Source of the DNA: Physcia stellaris
Taxonomy: Eukaryota > Ascomycota > Lecanoromycetes > Caliciales > Physciaceae
Length of the DNA: 64,000 nucleotides
NCBI GenBank assembly: GCA_018902385.1
Contig: JABSSW010000024.1
Coordinates: 124,001 to 188,000, forward strand
Direction of reading: 5' to 3'
Made by a program: the position numbers and the translations under genes. The notes under the pieces were generated by a model that worked only from the letters and a program-made list of their open reading frames with translations, was not told the origin of the DNA and ran no database searches. Below are positions 9,962 through 22,082 of the stretch, in pieces. How positions within the stretch are numbered: position 1 is the first letter of the stretch; every line of letters starts with the position of its first letter.

Positions 9962-12900
9962 ACTGATGGGCTTTTTCAAGTGCAACCCGGGTTCGAAGAT
10001 GATGACGATATGATGACTGATAGTCATGTGGTAAATCCTCTTGATGAAGATGAAATGACCAAATACAACTTTCACGCGGTCGGCGGATTCCACAGAATGG
10101 TGATTGATGAGGCCCAAAAGGTTAAGAATGTGTCTACGCATATCAGCCGACTGATCCAGAAGTACGCCGCTGCTAGACGCACCCTGCTCACAGATACGCG
10201 ATGACATGCTGGGCAGCTTGGCAGTCATGTGGATTCTCTCGTGGTTGAATACCCAGTTCCCTGACGGCGACTATGCGATTGGCCCTTATTCTGCTGCCAA
10301 GGATCATCTGACGGGCAATCGGCTTGACGCGGCGACGATCATGAATTATCGATGGATATCTTGCGCGGCACTTGTGCAGATGATCTCGGAGGCCTTCCTC
10401 CCAGAGCAAAGTTTTGTACAAGGCACAAAGGCCTGCCGTGCATTCAACAGCAACAAGCCCAGCTGCAATCACCCTCATCATCACGACGGCCTAGTACATG
10501 TAGGCGCGACATACTTAAATCTCCGTGGAAGTTCTACAGATCGACTTTCCTTTCTTCTTGCTAACCATAACAATTCTCAGTTCACACGGGAATAAGTACC
10601 TTCTCATTTGCTATTTGCATGTCCGATATAATTGACTGGTTGAGCTCCACCCCTTTCAGCCGCCGCCGCCTAGACGAAGAATCAGTTCCCGTTCGTGGGG
10701 TAAACTGGAAGGAATGGAACGTCGTCTACGACTCTCTGAACTTTACCAGCACCGAAACACCCGGTGTGCGCAAGAGCTAGTCGAACGCTTAGCTCCACAA
10801 CTGTATCCGTGCCTGCTCGAAGCCAGCAAGAGGTTGCAATTCGCGGAACCATACAAGACAGACAAAGCTATGAACATTACAACGCTCAGAACGTATGGCA
10901 ATTCTCTACGATCTTGTTCAACAATATTTCGATGATCGACACAGCTTTGAAGTGAATTGAACGTCCTGCTTCTGATCGTAGCAGCTCAACGTCTCCAATT
11001 ACTTCAGTGAGTGAATTGGCAAGTCGGCGTGACAATGCTGATATGCAGTAGGCGGAAAATTTGCCTGGGTTCACTATTTGCTGGCCAGTACTGCGAGGGG
11101 CATGCATCCGCAGACTGTAAAAGGACGATTTATGCTTCGATCATGGTCGAGTCGATATCTTCTGAGGACGATGAAGATGATCTGACTATCACTACGTATT
11201 TACAATAGCCTCTATCAGTACGTCTAGCGGATAAATACTCATCAAAGGATCATTTTCTACCGAACCGCCTCGATGAGATACAGCTCGTCTTGGTCAATCC
11301 TCGTATGAAATTGCTGACATTCAATTTGTTCTGCCGCGAAGAGAGAAGTATGATAAACTTTGATATGCCTGCAACCATGAGTGAGGGCATAAATGGGGAG
11401 GAAGTCTTCGCTATATATACCCCCTTATGCAAGTTTATATATATCAGGAAGTCTTCAGATTCAGGAAGTCTTCAGATTCACCACCGATCTTTACCATCTA
11501 ATTGCGCAAACAACAGAAGCAAGGTTCGGCAAGCGGACTACGCTGGTCCTCATTATTATCACCTCTAAGCTCACCAAGCCACTGACCAAGGAACTAGAGT
11601 TGACAGTGAAAAGAAAAAGACCACCCGCGATGTCGACGCCCTCAGAAAGATGTCTCGTCGCCAAAGTCAGAGATCCAGAATGCTCTTCCGTCGCCTCGGG
11701 TGATATTACGTTGATGTTATCACCGCTGATGCTGTTCAAGGACGAGAACGAGCATGTACCTTCAACGATCTTGTCTTGGCTAATAAGCTCAAAAAGGTCT
11801 CAATTGGATTTATCAAGGACGCCACGAGAACAAAAGTAGCTGCCATGTAAGTCATGACTTTTCTGTGAGCTTTTCCGAGCAAGTCAAGCGATAGATTGTT
11901 GACATTCTATAGATGGTCGACGCAAGTGCAATCATCATGTAGATCGTCCTTACATCGATGTAAGGTTTGCGAAAGGATTACGTTGTTCGATTTGTGGCAA
12001 TTATGTATTCTTCCAAATCATTCTTTCGACTCAATGCTATCATCTTCTAACTTTTCACAAGGCGCAGAGAGGACCAGGGCATGATCCAGTGCCCACGCTA
12101 CCGCAAGCTCTTTTGTCGTCCGCATGATAAGCAGTTCAACCCACTGTACACCGCGACCAGGGGCTTACGTCGCCGGGTAAACCAGAAAGCTCGCCGGGAG
12201 AGGCATGAGGAAGGTCCTAGCGAGGTATCCCGTCGCCACGGTGAGGCAATATGTGAGCTGGAAAAGGTCTTCTCAAAAAGTCAGAAATACGTTCACCAAC
12301 CCAGCGAGCGACATGTCAGAAGCAGGAAAGCACCTGCTCTCAGTGTTCAAAAGCGAACTTGAAAATGCTCGAGCTTGATTGCCAAGCTGGGAAGCCTTTT
12401 CTAAATTCAACTGCATTCTTACCTCCGAAGCTGAGACTATGTACCCTGGGCCTGCAGAACATACTGGCGTTTCTTCCGAAGATTTCTGAAAGCGAAGACC
12501 TCAGTGACAGCAATGACAGCAGTGAGAATCTTAGCGGAATGTTATATACAATACCAATGTCTTCGGGACTCGTTGCACCACTACCCTGTTGGAGTTTGTC
12601 AGGAAGCGAACACAACCGCAGAGGGATCCCATAGCAAAGTTGGAATTAACAATCAACTTTGTAGACAAGGAAGAGATCATAATTCCATCATTAACCAAAA
12701 CTGTCGAACCTCCCAACTCCTAATCAAGACTGAACGCAAAGAGAAGAAAAAGGCTCTCCCATACTTGACCAAGCTTGACATCGCAGGCCTCTACAAAGAC
12801 GAAGTGCCTCTGGTGCATCCCACAGACTCTCGCAACATTGCAACAGGAGCTGGTGTTGGGGTTACTCTCGATATAATAGCCCTTGCGGCCACAATAGCTC

Positions 12901-13835
12901 TACTGTATCGAGATCGAGAAGTCAAGAAACAGATACGTCAATTACAAGAGGATTGGGTTGACAGGCTGAAGCAAGAGATTCAAGAACGCAATAGATGAGT
13001 TGGTATAGCCGATGAGGTTTACAACCGCTCGACCATCTAGTGTGCTCCTGTTGACTAAATGTCATCGAAAGTCTTCCACTTTCAACCTCACTGAGGTTGA
13101 GGAAGCTACCGTTGTTGAGATGACCGATAAATACGTTCAACGAGTTCGGACAGCCACCCGTTCGAACTCAGAGAGCAAGGTTTATCTTAAATGGGCCATC
13201 AAAGCACTAATGCGGTCCATGCATCCCATGCTGGATGCTAATATTAACACGGAGAGTATTGAGTCCTTACAACATGACGAGGTACAGGATATCGAAAATA
13301 CTATCAAGAAGGCAAAGAGCCACCAAGATTGGCTGAAGAGAGTTTCAGAACGCAAAGATCTTTGCGTTGAATCTTCAAAACTCACCCACTTTTCGAAGGT
13401 GCTCACGTGGTTTTATCAAATTAAGGCTTCCGACGAGAGGATTGTAGTCTTCTCGCAATACTTGCGATTCTTAGTTCATCATCAGTATATCTTACACACG
13501 TTAGCTGTGTTACTCACGAATCAAGCAATCGAGATGCAAGACATGAACTGGATGGATGCCATCTTTACCGATGCCCAACTTAAGGCAGCGGTAGACCTAC
13601 TCGGTCAGAGAAATGTGTTGTCACGGCCGCCAGCTGTCTTCCCGGATATGACGAATCCAATGGGTACGATATTGTCCCACAACGCTGCGGATCGGGAGAA
13701 AGAAAGACTGATGATGTATGATAGTGACGATGTGGGCTCCGACGCTGTTCACGACCTCTTTGTCTACTTTGTCGTGTTCAAAAGGGGCAATAAGTCATTT
13801 AATCTTCTCCTTTGGCTGATTTTAAATCTTTGATA
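9962..13835 (+). pseudogene. remnant of a SNF2-type helicase/ATPase
   Basis: Separate plus-strand pieces resemble successive parts of a SNF2-family ATPase. At 9980-10204 the segment FHRMVIDEAQKVKN matches motif II (DEAH/DEAQ box), followed by ARRTLLTDTR where motif III (LTGTP-like) is expected. At 10206-10350 comes LWxxL-like sequence with NTQFPDGDYAIGPYSA. At 13012-13830 a longer open piece holds a linker-like region (TEVEEATVVEMTDKY, YLKWAIKALM) and DERIVVFSQYLRFL, the start of the C-terminal helicase lobe; nothing recognisable as the rest of that lobe follows. Motif III is altered, and several stops and frame changes separate the parts. I read it as a dead host or element-derived helicase gene. 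Exact family and original ends are uncertain. Confidence 0.5.
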
Positions 13836-14461
13836 GACATCATTGACACTTTTCGACCACTGGCACGCCGACGCTCCTTTCTCGTTCAAGATCCCCTAGT
13901 GGCGACCTCACACGCCGGCCTCGACGCCTGGCATCCACCTACCATTCTCACCAAACGATACCGCGCCACTACCATCAATATCCTGCGCACGACTGATTGA
14001 GTACTGACCCAGGACGAATATCTCGCCCTGCCTGTGCTTTGTGTCCTGTTTGCGAATGTTCAGTCAAGCAAACTACTCCGCTTGTTCTTCAGGAGTCAAT
14101 AGCTCACACCAACCGTTTAGGTCGACTACCCACCATCAATGAAGTGTATAAAGACAGCGATGAGGTTCATCAATACGCAATAAATCGCTTATTTTTGAGA
14201 TAAAAGGATATCATAGCTCCCTGGTTGTTAATTCTCGTTTTCGCAGACACATTTCTGAATGCCCCTCCTGTGCGGTTTATCGGGTCAGGTAGAAGCGATC
14301 CCACGCGCCATACGGCTTCGGTCGCTGACGGTTGATCTGTCCCTCAGTTCTCAACACTTCAGCTCTTGCTGATTCAAATCGAAGTTGTCGATTCGATCGC
14401 ATCACACTTCATCTTATTTCATTTTCTCATCTCACCTCGCCTCGCCATCAGATCCGAAGAA

Positions 14462-14955
14462 ATGTCTAGCGTTACGGTTAAGAGGAAACTCGAGTATAAA
14501 CGTCGATTCGAATCTGCAGAAATATTGAATGAATCACTCATTCGACAATTAGTTGATATGATAAATCAGACGAAACGTACGAACAATCAGATATCGAATT
14601 CAAGCAGTATCAGTCGAACTCGCAATCTCCTTTCTTTACAGAAACGACTAGATGAAGAGTTCATGATTTTGACAACAAAATACATAATTGAAGTCAACTT
14701 GCACAGCCAATTAGCGAGCCTGTCATCGAAAAGCCCACATTCGATTACAACGACACAAGAAGCCTAAAACAAATCTATATCTCTGTAACAGAAACTGTCC
14801 GTACAAAGGATCGTACCGAGAATACAGCCCAGCTCATACAATCCCTATTTGTGCATTTGAGAGAGGAGATCGCACCGAACGACGAGATGGACCACCATGC
14901 TGTTTGGCTGCCAGAGTATCTTCCAGAGCAAATAGAACCAGCTGACAGCTCCTAA
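14462..14955 (+). pseudogene. small unrecognised gene, apparently split across two frames
   Basis: An ATG at 14462 opens 101 codons (MSSVTVKRKLEYKRRFESAE, Ser/Asn/Lys-rich, helical-looking) ending at 14767. The next frame is open from about 14713 to a TAA at 14953-14955 and reads like coding sequence (PVIEKPTFDYNDTRSLKQIY, later WLPEYLPEQIEPADSS). The overlap of about 55 bases suggests one protein of roughly 160 residues with either an unrecognised intron or a frameshift. A pyrimidine-rich stretch just before the ATG resembles fungal leader sequence. No family was recognised; it could be a real small gene or a decayed one. Confidence 0.35.
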
Positions 14956-15453
14956 CATAGCTAGCTACTACCCCGAGGATTGTGCCACCTCGCTAGTTGC
15001 TAATTCTCAATTTCGTTGCCACGCTTTTCGATACTCCTCACCTGTTCCTATCATTGTGACACGTCCTACCCCTATTGTCATTCCAACACGGTATTGTCCT
15101 TTCCCCTATATCTATTGAGCTGCTCATCTCGAGCTGCAGCTCTTCTGAGCCGAGTGACAGAGAACCTCGACGACGGAGAGCCGAGCCAAACCCGGTTATA
15201 ATCCTGTATTTCCTGCTGGGCGCATGAGATGCCGTAATGGGCCATATTATATACACCAAACCCTTCAAAAAACTTGCTTCTACCCTCAAGACATCCGCTA
15301 TATTTCGTCACCATTGTCACCATTTCAGATTTTCGCTGAAGATCTTGTTGTTAGTGATCGAAGTAGAAGCTGGAAGTCAACATTTTGCTCTCAATTTTCT
15401 AGGAGAGTATTTCCTTGAACACTATTCTATACGATTTCATCGAGGGCCATAAA

Positions 15454-16044
15454 ATGTCCAGCTTGCAGTCACCGAACTCCTCATCTCCGTCCGTGAGAGT
15501 CAGAACTGCACTGGAATCAAGTGCGTCCCTCGGGAAGAGGAAACACAGCGTCGCTGATGGGCGATCTGATCGTTTTATATGGAATTATCCATCGCTGGAT
15601 TTCGGATCTAATATACAGATCAAATCCTTTATCTTCATCTTCTTCTGTGATCTAGATAGCTTATAGCTTGGAACAAGACGGCAGGCATTCATGATCAAGT
15701 AAAAACCTCAGTCCACTATAGTGACATCGGATCCTACGAAAATATCGGTCTGACAGAAGAGGAAAGAAAGGTGCAATGGAAACAAAGGTTATAGACGGCA
15801 TATAAAAAGTCGACGACGAACTGACACAACTGAAAAATTTCAGAACTTCTCATCCAAACCGCCAAAGCTAATGGGACTGTGCAAGGAGCTGCAACAAGAG
15901 ATACACTCACGGGGACAGCTAGGCTTACCGTCCACTAAGGCAAAGAGATTCACCTCCCGCCTCAAAGAATATTCCAGGAAGGTTATCTGCGATCTGGCAA
16001 ATGAGTTAGATAATGATATAAACCTGGAAGAGATTCACTCTTGA
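15454..16044 (+). pseudogene. possible small spliced gene or remnant
   Basis: Coding-like pieces lie in order on the plus strand: MSSLQSPNSSSPSVRVRTAL from 15454, then a charged piece around 15690-15790 (SYENIGLTEEERKVQWKQR), then an open piece at 15847-16044 including MGLCKELQQEIHSRGQLGLP. The last piece is preceded by a good acceptor (tttcag). I could not join them with consistent splice phases, so the model is unresolved. No family was recognised. Confidence 0.25.
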
Positions 16045-18090
16045 GCGCAGGCGACGAGTGCTGTGATTGCTCGCCATTTGCGGGATCTCAGAAGCTTCTC
16101 GACTTCATGAGCTCTGGCGAAGCTGGTATCCATCGGAAGAAAAATCGCAAAACCAATTACTACCTTCAGGCTATCTTCAACGAATTTCCCAAAACCAAAG
16201 TCATATATTTTCGATTGCTTTTGCTGCTCATTTGAGCACGACGGTTTGAAATTCGTATCAAGCGAACAATACGGAGTCGACATAGGAGCAGAACGCGATG
16301 CTAGATAACGAGCTATCCACTGTTACAATTGCAATTGGAATCGTCACTGCAGTTTCGAGTACCCCTAGTCACCTCTGCGGATGAAAGCCAGGTCTCTGGA
16401 TCTCGTTTCTATATTCTCAGCTACAAAATGATGTTTCTGGCCAGCGAATATCCATTCTTCCTTCTAACCTCTTCTTCTGGCAATGATGAACACTATCACG
16501 TACTTTGCATCTCCTGGCCATCCGTTAGAAGGGCGCCTTTACCTCATGAAAGCCTTGGAAACGGGGATCATTGGCGAGTCATTGTCAAATATCTCGGGCG
16601 CTCACAGACGATGACAACGAACACGGCGCTGAGGAGACCATGCTTGTGGATACAGATGACGAAGACCCATCCACTTAGGTAATTCGAGGATCTTTCACTA
16701 CATTTACATAAACACCATCCAAACTCAATGTGCTTTTACATACATTCCTTATACAAATTATCATCACAAGAACAAATCTCACAACCCCATTAAGTCTACC
16801 GCAGTCAAATAGAGCGGACTCAGAGCTCTGAACTGCCCCAGTAATGTGGAACAACACCGCTGCTCCAACACGAAACGGAAGAGCTAGCTGGACATCAAGC
16901 TCACTCCTGAGTGTGAATTATCATGTCTCCGTCCCCGGAAATTAATACGCTAACCCGCTGATTTTGCAGTGCTATTGCGTGTAGATCTTCTACAGCCGCA
17001 TTTCTATTGGCAGATTGAGCTTGAAGAAGGTGGTAAGTAGCCCATATGATCAATGTTGTTCAGTAGCGGAAGCTGAATTATCGATACCTATAGTGCTGCA
17101 TCCGGTGGTTATCCCGCACCCTGGAAGCAATTTCCTCTCGAGTATCAGCGCTATGAGCTGAGACGCGAAAGAGTCTACAAAGAGCTCAAGAGCCTGTTAG
17201 TCGCCGAACGGAGATGTTCATTAGTGATCGGGGATGAGTCAAGCTGCTTTGACTGATGGAGCTAGAGCTCAGAGCAATTACTCAGAAGTAGCTACGAGTC
17301 GAAATCACATCACAATTATCATTCCCTGCATTAGGTTTCAGGCTATCACAAGCATAGAAACCATCAGAGCAATAGACTCGGCACTCGATGCACTCCTACT
17401 AGATCCATCTTTTGCTTTCCTGCTACCCTTTCATCCCCTGCATCCCGAAGGCAGACATTCAAACGTCGACAAACGTCCGATGACATACGCGGTCAATTAT
17501 CATCTTCGATCGAAATCAATAGAAACGATCATTCGGGCCCATAGCTTTGGCTCGTATTTGTTACACTCTTGAGTCTTCTTGACTCATTTGTCACCTACAA
17601 CTTCGTGCATCGGCAAGGATTTAGCTCGGTCACTTTTCAGTCTGTTCAATCTCTTGGTTAGTTTCACCCATAAACCAATACGCCCAAAAGACCTTACCGA
17701 GAGCGCATTGCTGCATTTCACGGAGGAGAGAGCAGACCCAGGTCCAGGCTGTGAGAGATAAGCTGTTACAAATCAAGGGTGTCGATTCTTTCACTGGTAC
17801 TAGATTCCGGTTCTTGATAGTTGAGGCTCAAGAAGGCGGAGGCCACCGCAAAGCTGGGAGACCTCCGTAGACACCTTCAGCCAGGCTCCGCCAACGGGAT
17901 ATTCAGCATTCGGTTCATCTCCTTTTTCGTCATAGTGCCGCTGAAGAGAAAATCCAGTAGCGATACTAAGTTTTTTGCTATTATCACCCGCACACAGCAG
18001 CTGTCATCGCTGAAAAATGTGACAAATTTCTCTTCGGCCAAACAGCGATCTCCGTCGCTTTCTACTGTCGGCCCTCCACCGATATGGCCG
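16045..18090. other. gene-poor stretch with exon-like fragments
   Basis: The best fragment is at about 16969-17225 plus: a piece reading LLRVDLLQPHFYWQIELEEG follows a good acceptor (ttgcag) and precedes a perfect GTAAGT donor at about 17034. After the next AG at about 17091 an open stretch reads YPAPWKQFPLEYQRYELRRE. It looks like eroded exons, but phases do not join cleanly and no family is recognised. The rest holds only short unsupported frames. Confidence 0.3.
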
Positions 18091-18099
18091 ATATCGGCC

Positions 18100-18510
18100 T
18101 TGCATACTGGGCTGTGGAGAGAGCATAATGCTTTCTGGAACCCTCACTCACAACAAATTGCAGGACCTATCCGATCTTGTAGCTTTCGTGTCCAACAACC
18201 CGATCCCTGACCATGAGACTTTTCTCGGAATGTTCGCTACGCCTCCACAACCTGGGACTTCGGGAGACATGGACATCGAAAGGATCAGATTGTTACAAAG
18301 CCTTCACAGTCGCACGACTCAGCAGCGTTCTGAAGTTAGTAGATTGCAAGAGATATTTCTTCGAGTTTGATTTACACGACGATGAAGCCACGGCTGTGGC
18401 CAAACTGACGAAGCTTTACAAATCGACCGCGTCGGATTCGGAAGGCGAGAATCTCAAGCATGCTGTTCAGGCAAGGACGAAATATGGAGAGAGATTCTGT
18501 GGATAGCAGT
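18100..18510 (+). pseudogene. second SNF2-type helicase remnant
   Basis: MLSGTLTHNKLQDLSDLVAF (from 18128) matches the motif III region of SNF2/Rad5-like ATPases (LTGTPxxNxLxDLxxLxxF), and NPIPDHETFLGMFATPP follows as expected. A frame change leads to KLVDCKRYFFEFDLHDDEAT and VAKLTKLYKSTASDSEGENL, which resembles the inter-lobe linker (LPPKxxxxxxxxLxxxE). The T-P of the motif is T-L here. Upstream DEAH-box sequence and the downstream helicase lobe were not found intact. It may be a separate gene or a displaced part of the 10-14 kb remnant. Confidence 0.42.
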
Positions 18511-21028
18511 GAGGATGAATGGACTGGGATATCACGGTCAACCGATACATTATTACTGAGTATCCATCTAGACCGGCCTGTGTCATGGTAGAGCAATTTG
18601 AAGAAGGATGACGAGAGCAGAAAAATTGCGGACCTACAGATTGGCTGGGCACGAGAAGAATTTGATACATCAACTTTACCAGACAACTGAATTGATTTCT
18701 CAGAGAAACGTCGATCAAGGATTCAATCAAACGTCCTTGTGTGCGAGACGTGGAATTGGCATACTCTCAAACCTGACATGAAATATCTCTCACCTACATA
18801 ACCAGACATTATCAACAACTCACTCCATGCAGCAATAGTACAAGGCACACCAATAGCGCTCGAACCAATCACACCTTGAGACGCGGTTGCTGAAAGGAAC
18901 TCAAGCCGGAACTGAGGTTCTTCGCTTCTCTTGAGCTAGAGCGTGGTTGTCAATGAGCTTTTATCGATGCAATTGGGATCTAAGTTCGAATTGGATCTAC
19001 TGGATTTTCGGACAGACGATAAGGTCTTTTCCATCACTGCTTCATCATCCAGATGTCGTATCTCTGACGGTATGCGCTAGAGTCATAGCTCAGAGAAATG
19101 TGAAAAGAGGGTCTGTTTCCAGATGATGAGCACTATCAATAATCCATCTCACAAAATTGAGCCCGTTCCTTTGATTTCTTTCTTTCCTCTAGCTTGATCA
19201 GAACCTCATCTCTCAAAACTCTCTCATAAAATTCTATTTTCTCAAACAAAAATGCAGCACATCCTCGGCAAAAAAAAAATGTGACGAGGATGGGCAATTC
19301 AACGAGCGCTTATCCAACCTGATCTAACAAAATCACTAGCAGGGCGTGATGGACTGCATGGAGCTTGAAGAGTAGGCAGCAACAAGCTAGCCTTGAAACT
19401 CCAATTACCGTCAAAGCAACCAAAAATATTTCCCTCCGGCTCGCCCTCTTCCTGCAGCTCGCCCTCAGGTGCGAATCCCACAAGATGTATCATAGCCAAC
19501 TAGACCCAACGCGCCATACTGACCAACTCAGCACGTCGGTCCGCTTACGGACTATAAATTGTACAGAAAGCAGATGTGGAAGCACCGCCGGCTATTGGAT
19601 TATGGGATAAGGCTTTGTTTGAGATGGGGAGTTTCAGGGGTTGAGGAGTGAGATTTTTATGAGGAGTAGATAAGTTGGATGCGTGACTTAGATATCTACT
19701 TACCTTAGTATTTTATGAAATCAATCCTGCTTGTGAGTCCGACATCAATTACTCATGCTTCATGTCTATTTTCGTTGATCGGAAAAAGTGAATTGAGATC
19801 CCATCCAAGAACTGTGCCCTCATGTACCGAAGAGCGGATCTGCGAGTTCGAGAATATGGGTACGGGCAGTGAAACCAGAGTTCTCCCAGCCATCCTCCTA
19901 GTTTCAAAATCAGCTAGCCTGATTTCTATGCTGAATTTTAGCCAGAGATGAGGGATGAGCAATAAAAAAGTAGCTCCTCCATAATCACCCCGTTTTCTAA
20001 TCCCATCCCTATGCTCCTCCCAAGGCCCTTCTCCTCCCTTCCCCCTCGGAGCAGAGCCCATCCCTTCCCCCCCCGCCCGGTCCCTCCTCCCTGCGCAGCA
20101 CCTCCGCGCAGCCCCACTACGCTTCCCGTTCAAACCCCTATCCCCGAACTGATAAATTGCGATATTCAACTTTAAGACTTAGAGATCCCAAATGGTCAGC
20201 TTTCGCAGCGATGGTTATGGTCCAGCTACCTAAGCGTAGTGGGCTATTTAGGATAAGTGCGGCGATGCTGGATGGAAGGAAAGGTGAAAAAGGCGAAAGA
20301 ACTAAGAAAAGGCAAGAACGCAGAAGCAGAAGAGCTATGACCGTCAAAGCAAAATGATTGCGCCGTTTTCATGACTTCCGCAGACATACTCTACAAATAT
20401 TACATTCATTACCCAAAAAAAAAAAACCTTGCAGAAAATGAACCAAAAGAACAAGAAAAAATGAGATCGTGCAATCTAGGGAGCTGGTCATTGCATTCAA
20501 CCCCCTATAAGCTTTCTTCCCTAACCTCGCAAACAGCAGCAAACAAGAGCAAAAAAGAAGTACTCTCAAAAGCTATCTGGAAAGGTCCTTCCTTTTTCAG
20601 CAGTATAGGACCAAGAACACAGATGGTGAAATCAGCAGAATGACAGGTAAAAAGATTTCGAGTATTCCACAAAGGGGTTTTGACATCCAGCAAAAAAGTC
20701 TTGTCCTCCCAACGTCTTCTAAACAGACTCCGTGCAAAACCCGGCATCTTTTGGATATTTTTCCGGGGCTTGAATTTGCTTTTTGGTTTTTGAATTTTTG
20801 AATTCCTTGGCAAGCCTCAAAATCAAATAGAAACCGCAACCTGCTGACACCAATGTGTTTTCAGTCGACGAGAACTCAGTTATCGTGATCAATCGTCTTT
20901 CTTATGTACATAAGGGAAGCGAAGTATTCATGGCAAGATACGGATTTTGAAGGGAGATGGAATGATTTAAGAAAAGTTTGTGGCTTGGGTGTATATTGCG
21001 CTGGAATCAGATTACGAGATTGGGGGAG
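18511..21028. other. gene-free stretch
   Basis: About 2.5 kb with no gene I can support. It contains a C-rich tract around 19990-20110 (C/T-rich on the plus strand) and A-rich runs near 19270 and 20420. Short frames on both strands, including one of 138 codons at 19753-20169 minus that owes its length to the C-rich tract, show no family likeness. Confidence 0.4.
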
Positions 21029-21036
21029 AAAGAATA

Positions 21037-21080
21037 GGGAGCCGCTATTTGCACACCCCCTTTTACTGCGTGCAATCCCC
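21037..21080 (+). repeat. left terminal inverted repeat of 21.0-21.8 kb element
   Basis: Pairs with the right arm at 21768-21813. It begins GGGAGCCGCTATTTGCAC and runs through a CCCCC-TTTT tract to GTGCAATCCCC. Preceded by the direct repeat AAAGAATA. Confidence 0.8.
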
Positions 21081-21767
21081 CGGAATGATTCCGGCCCTAT
21101 CGATAAGCTATCGATAAGGGTTATCTAGGGTTAATCTCCAAACACCGGGAGTTGCCTTCGCAACACCTTTGAGATATATGTCACATCAAGCTCCATGTAT
21201 CACCTTTACACCTTCAGCAACGTGCTGTTTCACTCAATATGACGGCGAATACCTTTGTAAGACGTCGATTCATCATCAACGAGTTCGAATCGACCGATGA
21301 GATCAAGGCGCCGCCTCCCTTTCTCCGGTTTCGGCTCAATCGCTTCCAGACCACGTGTACAGCCAGTGATTCAGTCAGGTGTACAGTCAGCCCATTTCGA
21401 CTCAGAACAACTCAACGACAACGGGAACAAAGCGAAGTCAGAGCGGAGAAACAGGCGGAGGAAACACAAAACGAATTAGGAGGTAGGGGAGGGATCTCGA
21501 AGGCCTTGACGGCCTTGACGGCCTCGAGTCCTGCGAAACCAATATCGCGGCCATACACTGTTGCAAAGATCTCGGATTCGAACGAATTGACTCCTTTGTA
21601 ATAGCTTCGACCTCATTGGTCGAAAGCGACAATGTATCTAGCATGCGAATTGATTTGTTGAGTACATGATGAAGTTTTGGTGTGAAACGCACCCAAATGT
21701 GATTTCCTCCTCATCTTCTTGGTACTCGGAGGTTTTGCTTCCGCCTTCCGAAAACCCTAACCCCAGA

Positions 21768-21813
21768 GGGGAGATTGCACGCAGTAAAAGGGGGTGTGCA
21801 AATAGCGACTCCC
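21768..21813 (-). repeat. right terminal inverted repeat of 21.0-21.8 kb element
   Basis: The reverse complement begins GGGAGTCGCTATTTGCAC and matches the left arm except for one base change and a 2-base insertion near the inner end. Followed by the direct repeat AAAGAATA. Confidence 0.8.
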
Positions 21814-22082
21814 AAAGAATAGGGGGGGGGGATGTGTACCGGCGGGATAAGAAAGGGAGGTGGGAGGAGAGAGAAAACCACCAACCCCTACCCATACGGT
21901 ACAAGGTAGATATAAGGTTAAGGGCCAAGATCGGTCCCATGAAAAAAAAGCCTTGCATTTCAGAATCGACTCAAAACCGCGCAAACAATCTAGCCACCAA
22001 CTTTTCGCGCCCAACTCGGCGTCGGTCTTCTCCAACAACCCATAATCATCCTAATCTAATTACATCCACAGCAGTCCATAAT

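Larger units (their letters stand above)
21037..21813. mobile_element. small non-autonomous TIR transposon (MULE- or hAT-like)
   Basis: A 777-bp unit has terminal inverted repeats of about 45 bp: 21037-21080 and 21768-21813, starting GGGAGCCGCTATTTGCACAC and GGGAGTCGCTATTTGCACAC. They differ by one base and a 2-base gap. Directly outside both ends is the same AAAGAATA (21029-21036 and 21814-21821), and the next base is G on both sides, so the target duplication is 8 or 9 bp. Long inverted repeats with 9-bp duplications suggest a Mutator-like element; 8 bp would allow hAT. Inside is only a 120-codon plus-strand frame (21239-21601) of unknown origin, too short for a transposase, so it would have moved with help in trans. 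The near-identity of the arms suggests a fairly young insertion. Confidence 0.75.

Noticed and set aside
11446-11479. 17-bp direct repeat (AGGAAGTCTTCAGATTC twice)
   Set aside because: A single short tandem duplication in eroded sequence, without sign of function.
21119-21139. Similarity to 35017-35037 (AGGGTTAAT core) and to telomere repeat TTAGGG
   Set aside because: Only single copies of a short motif; no tandem TTAGGG array, so neither a telomere nor a clear shared element end.
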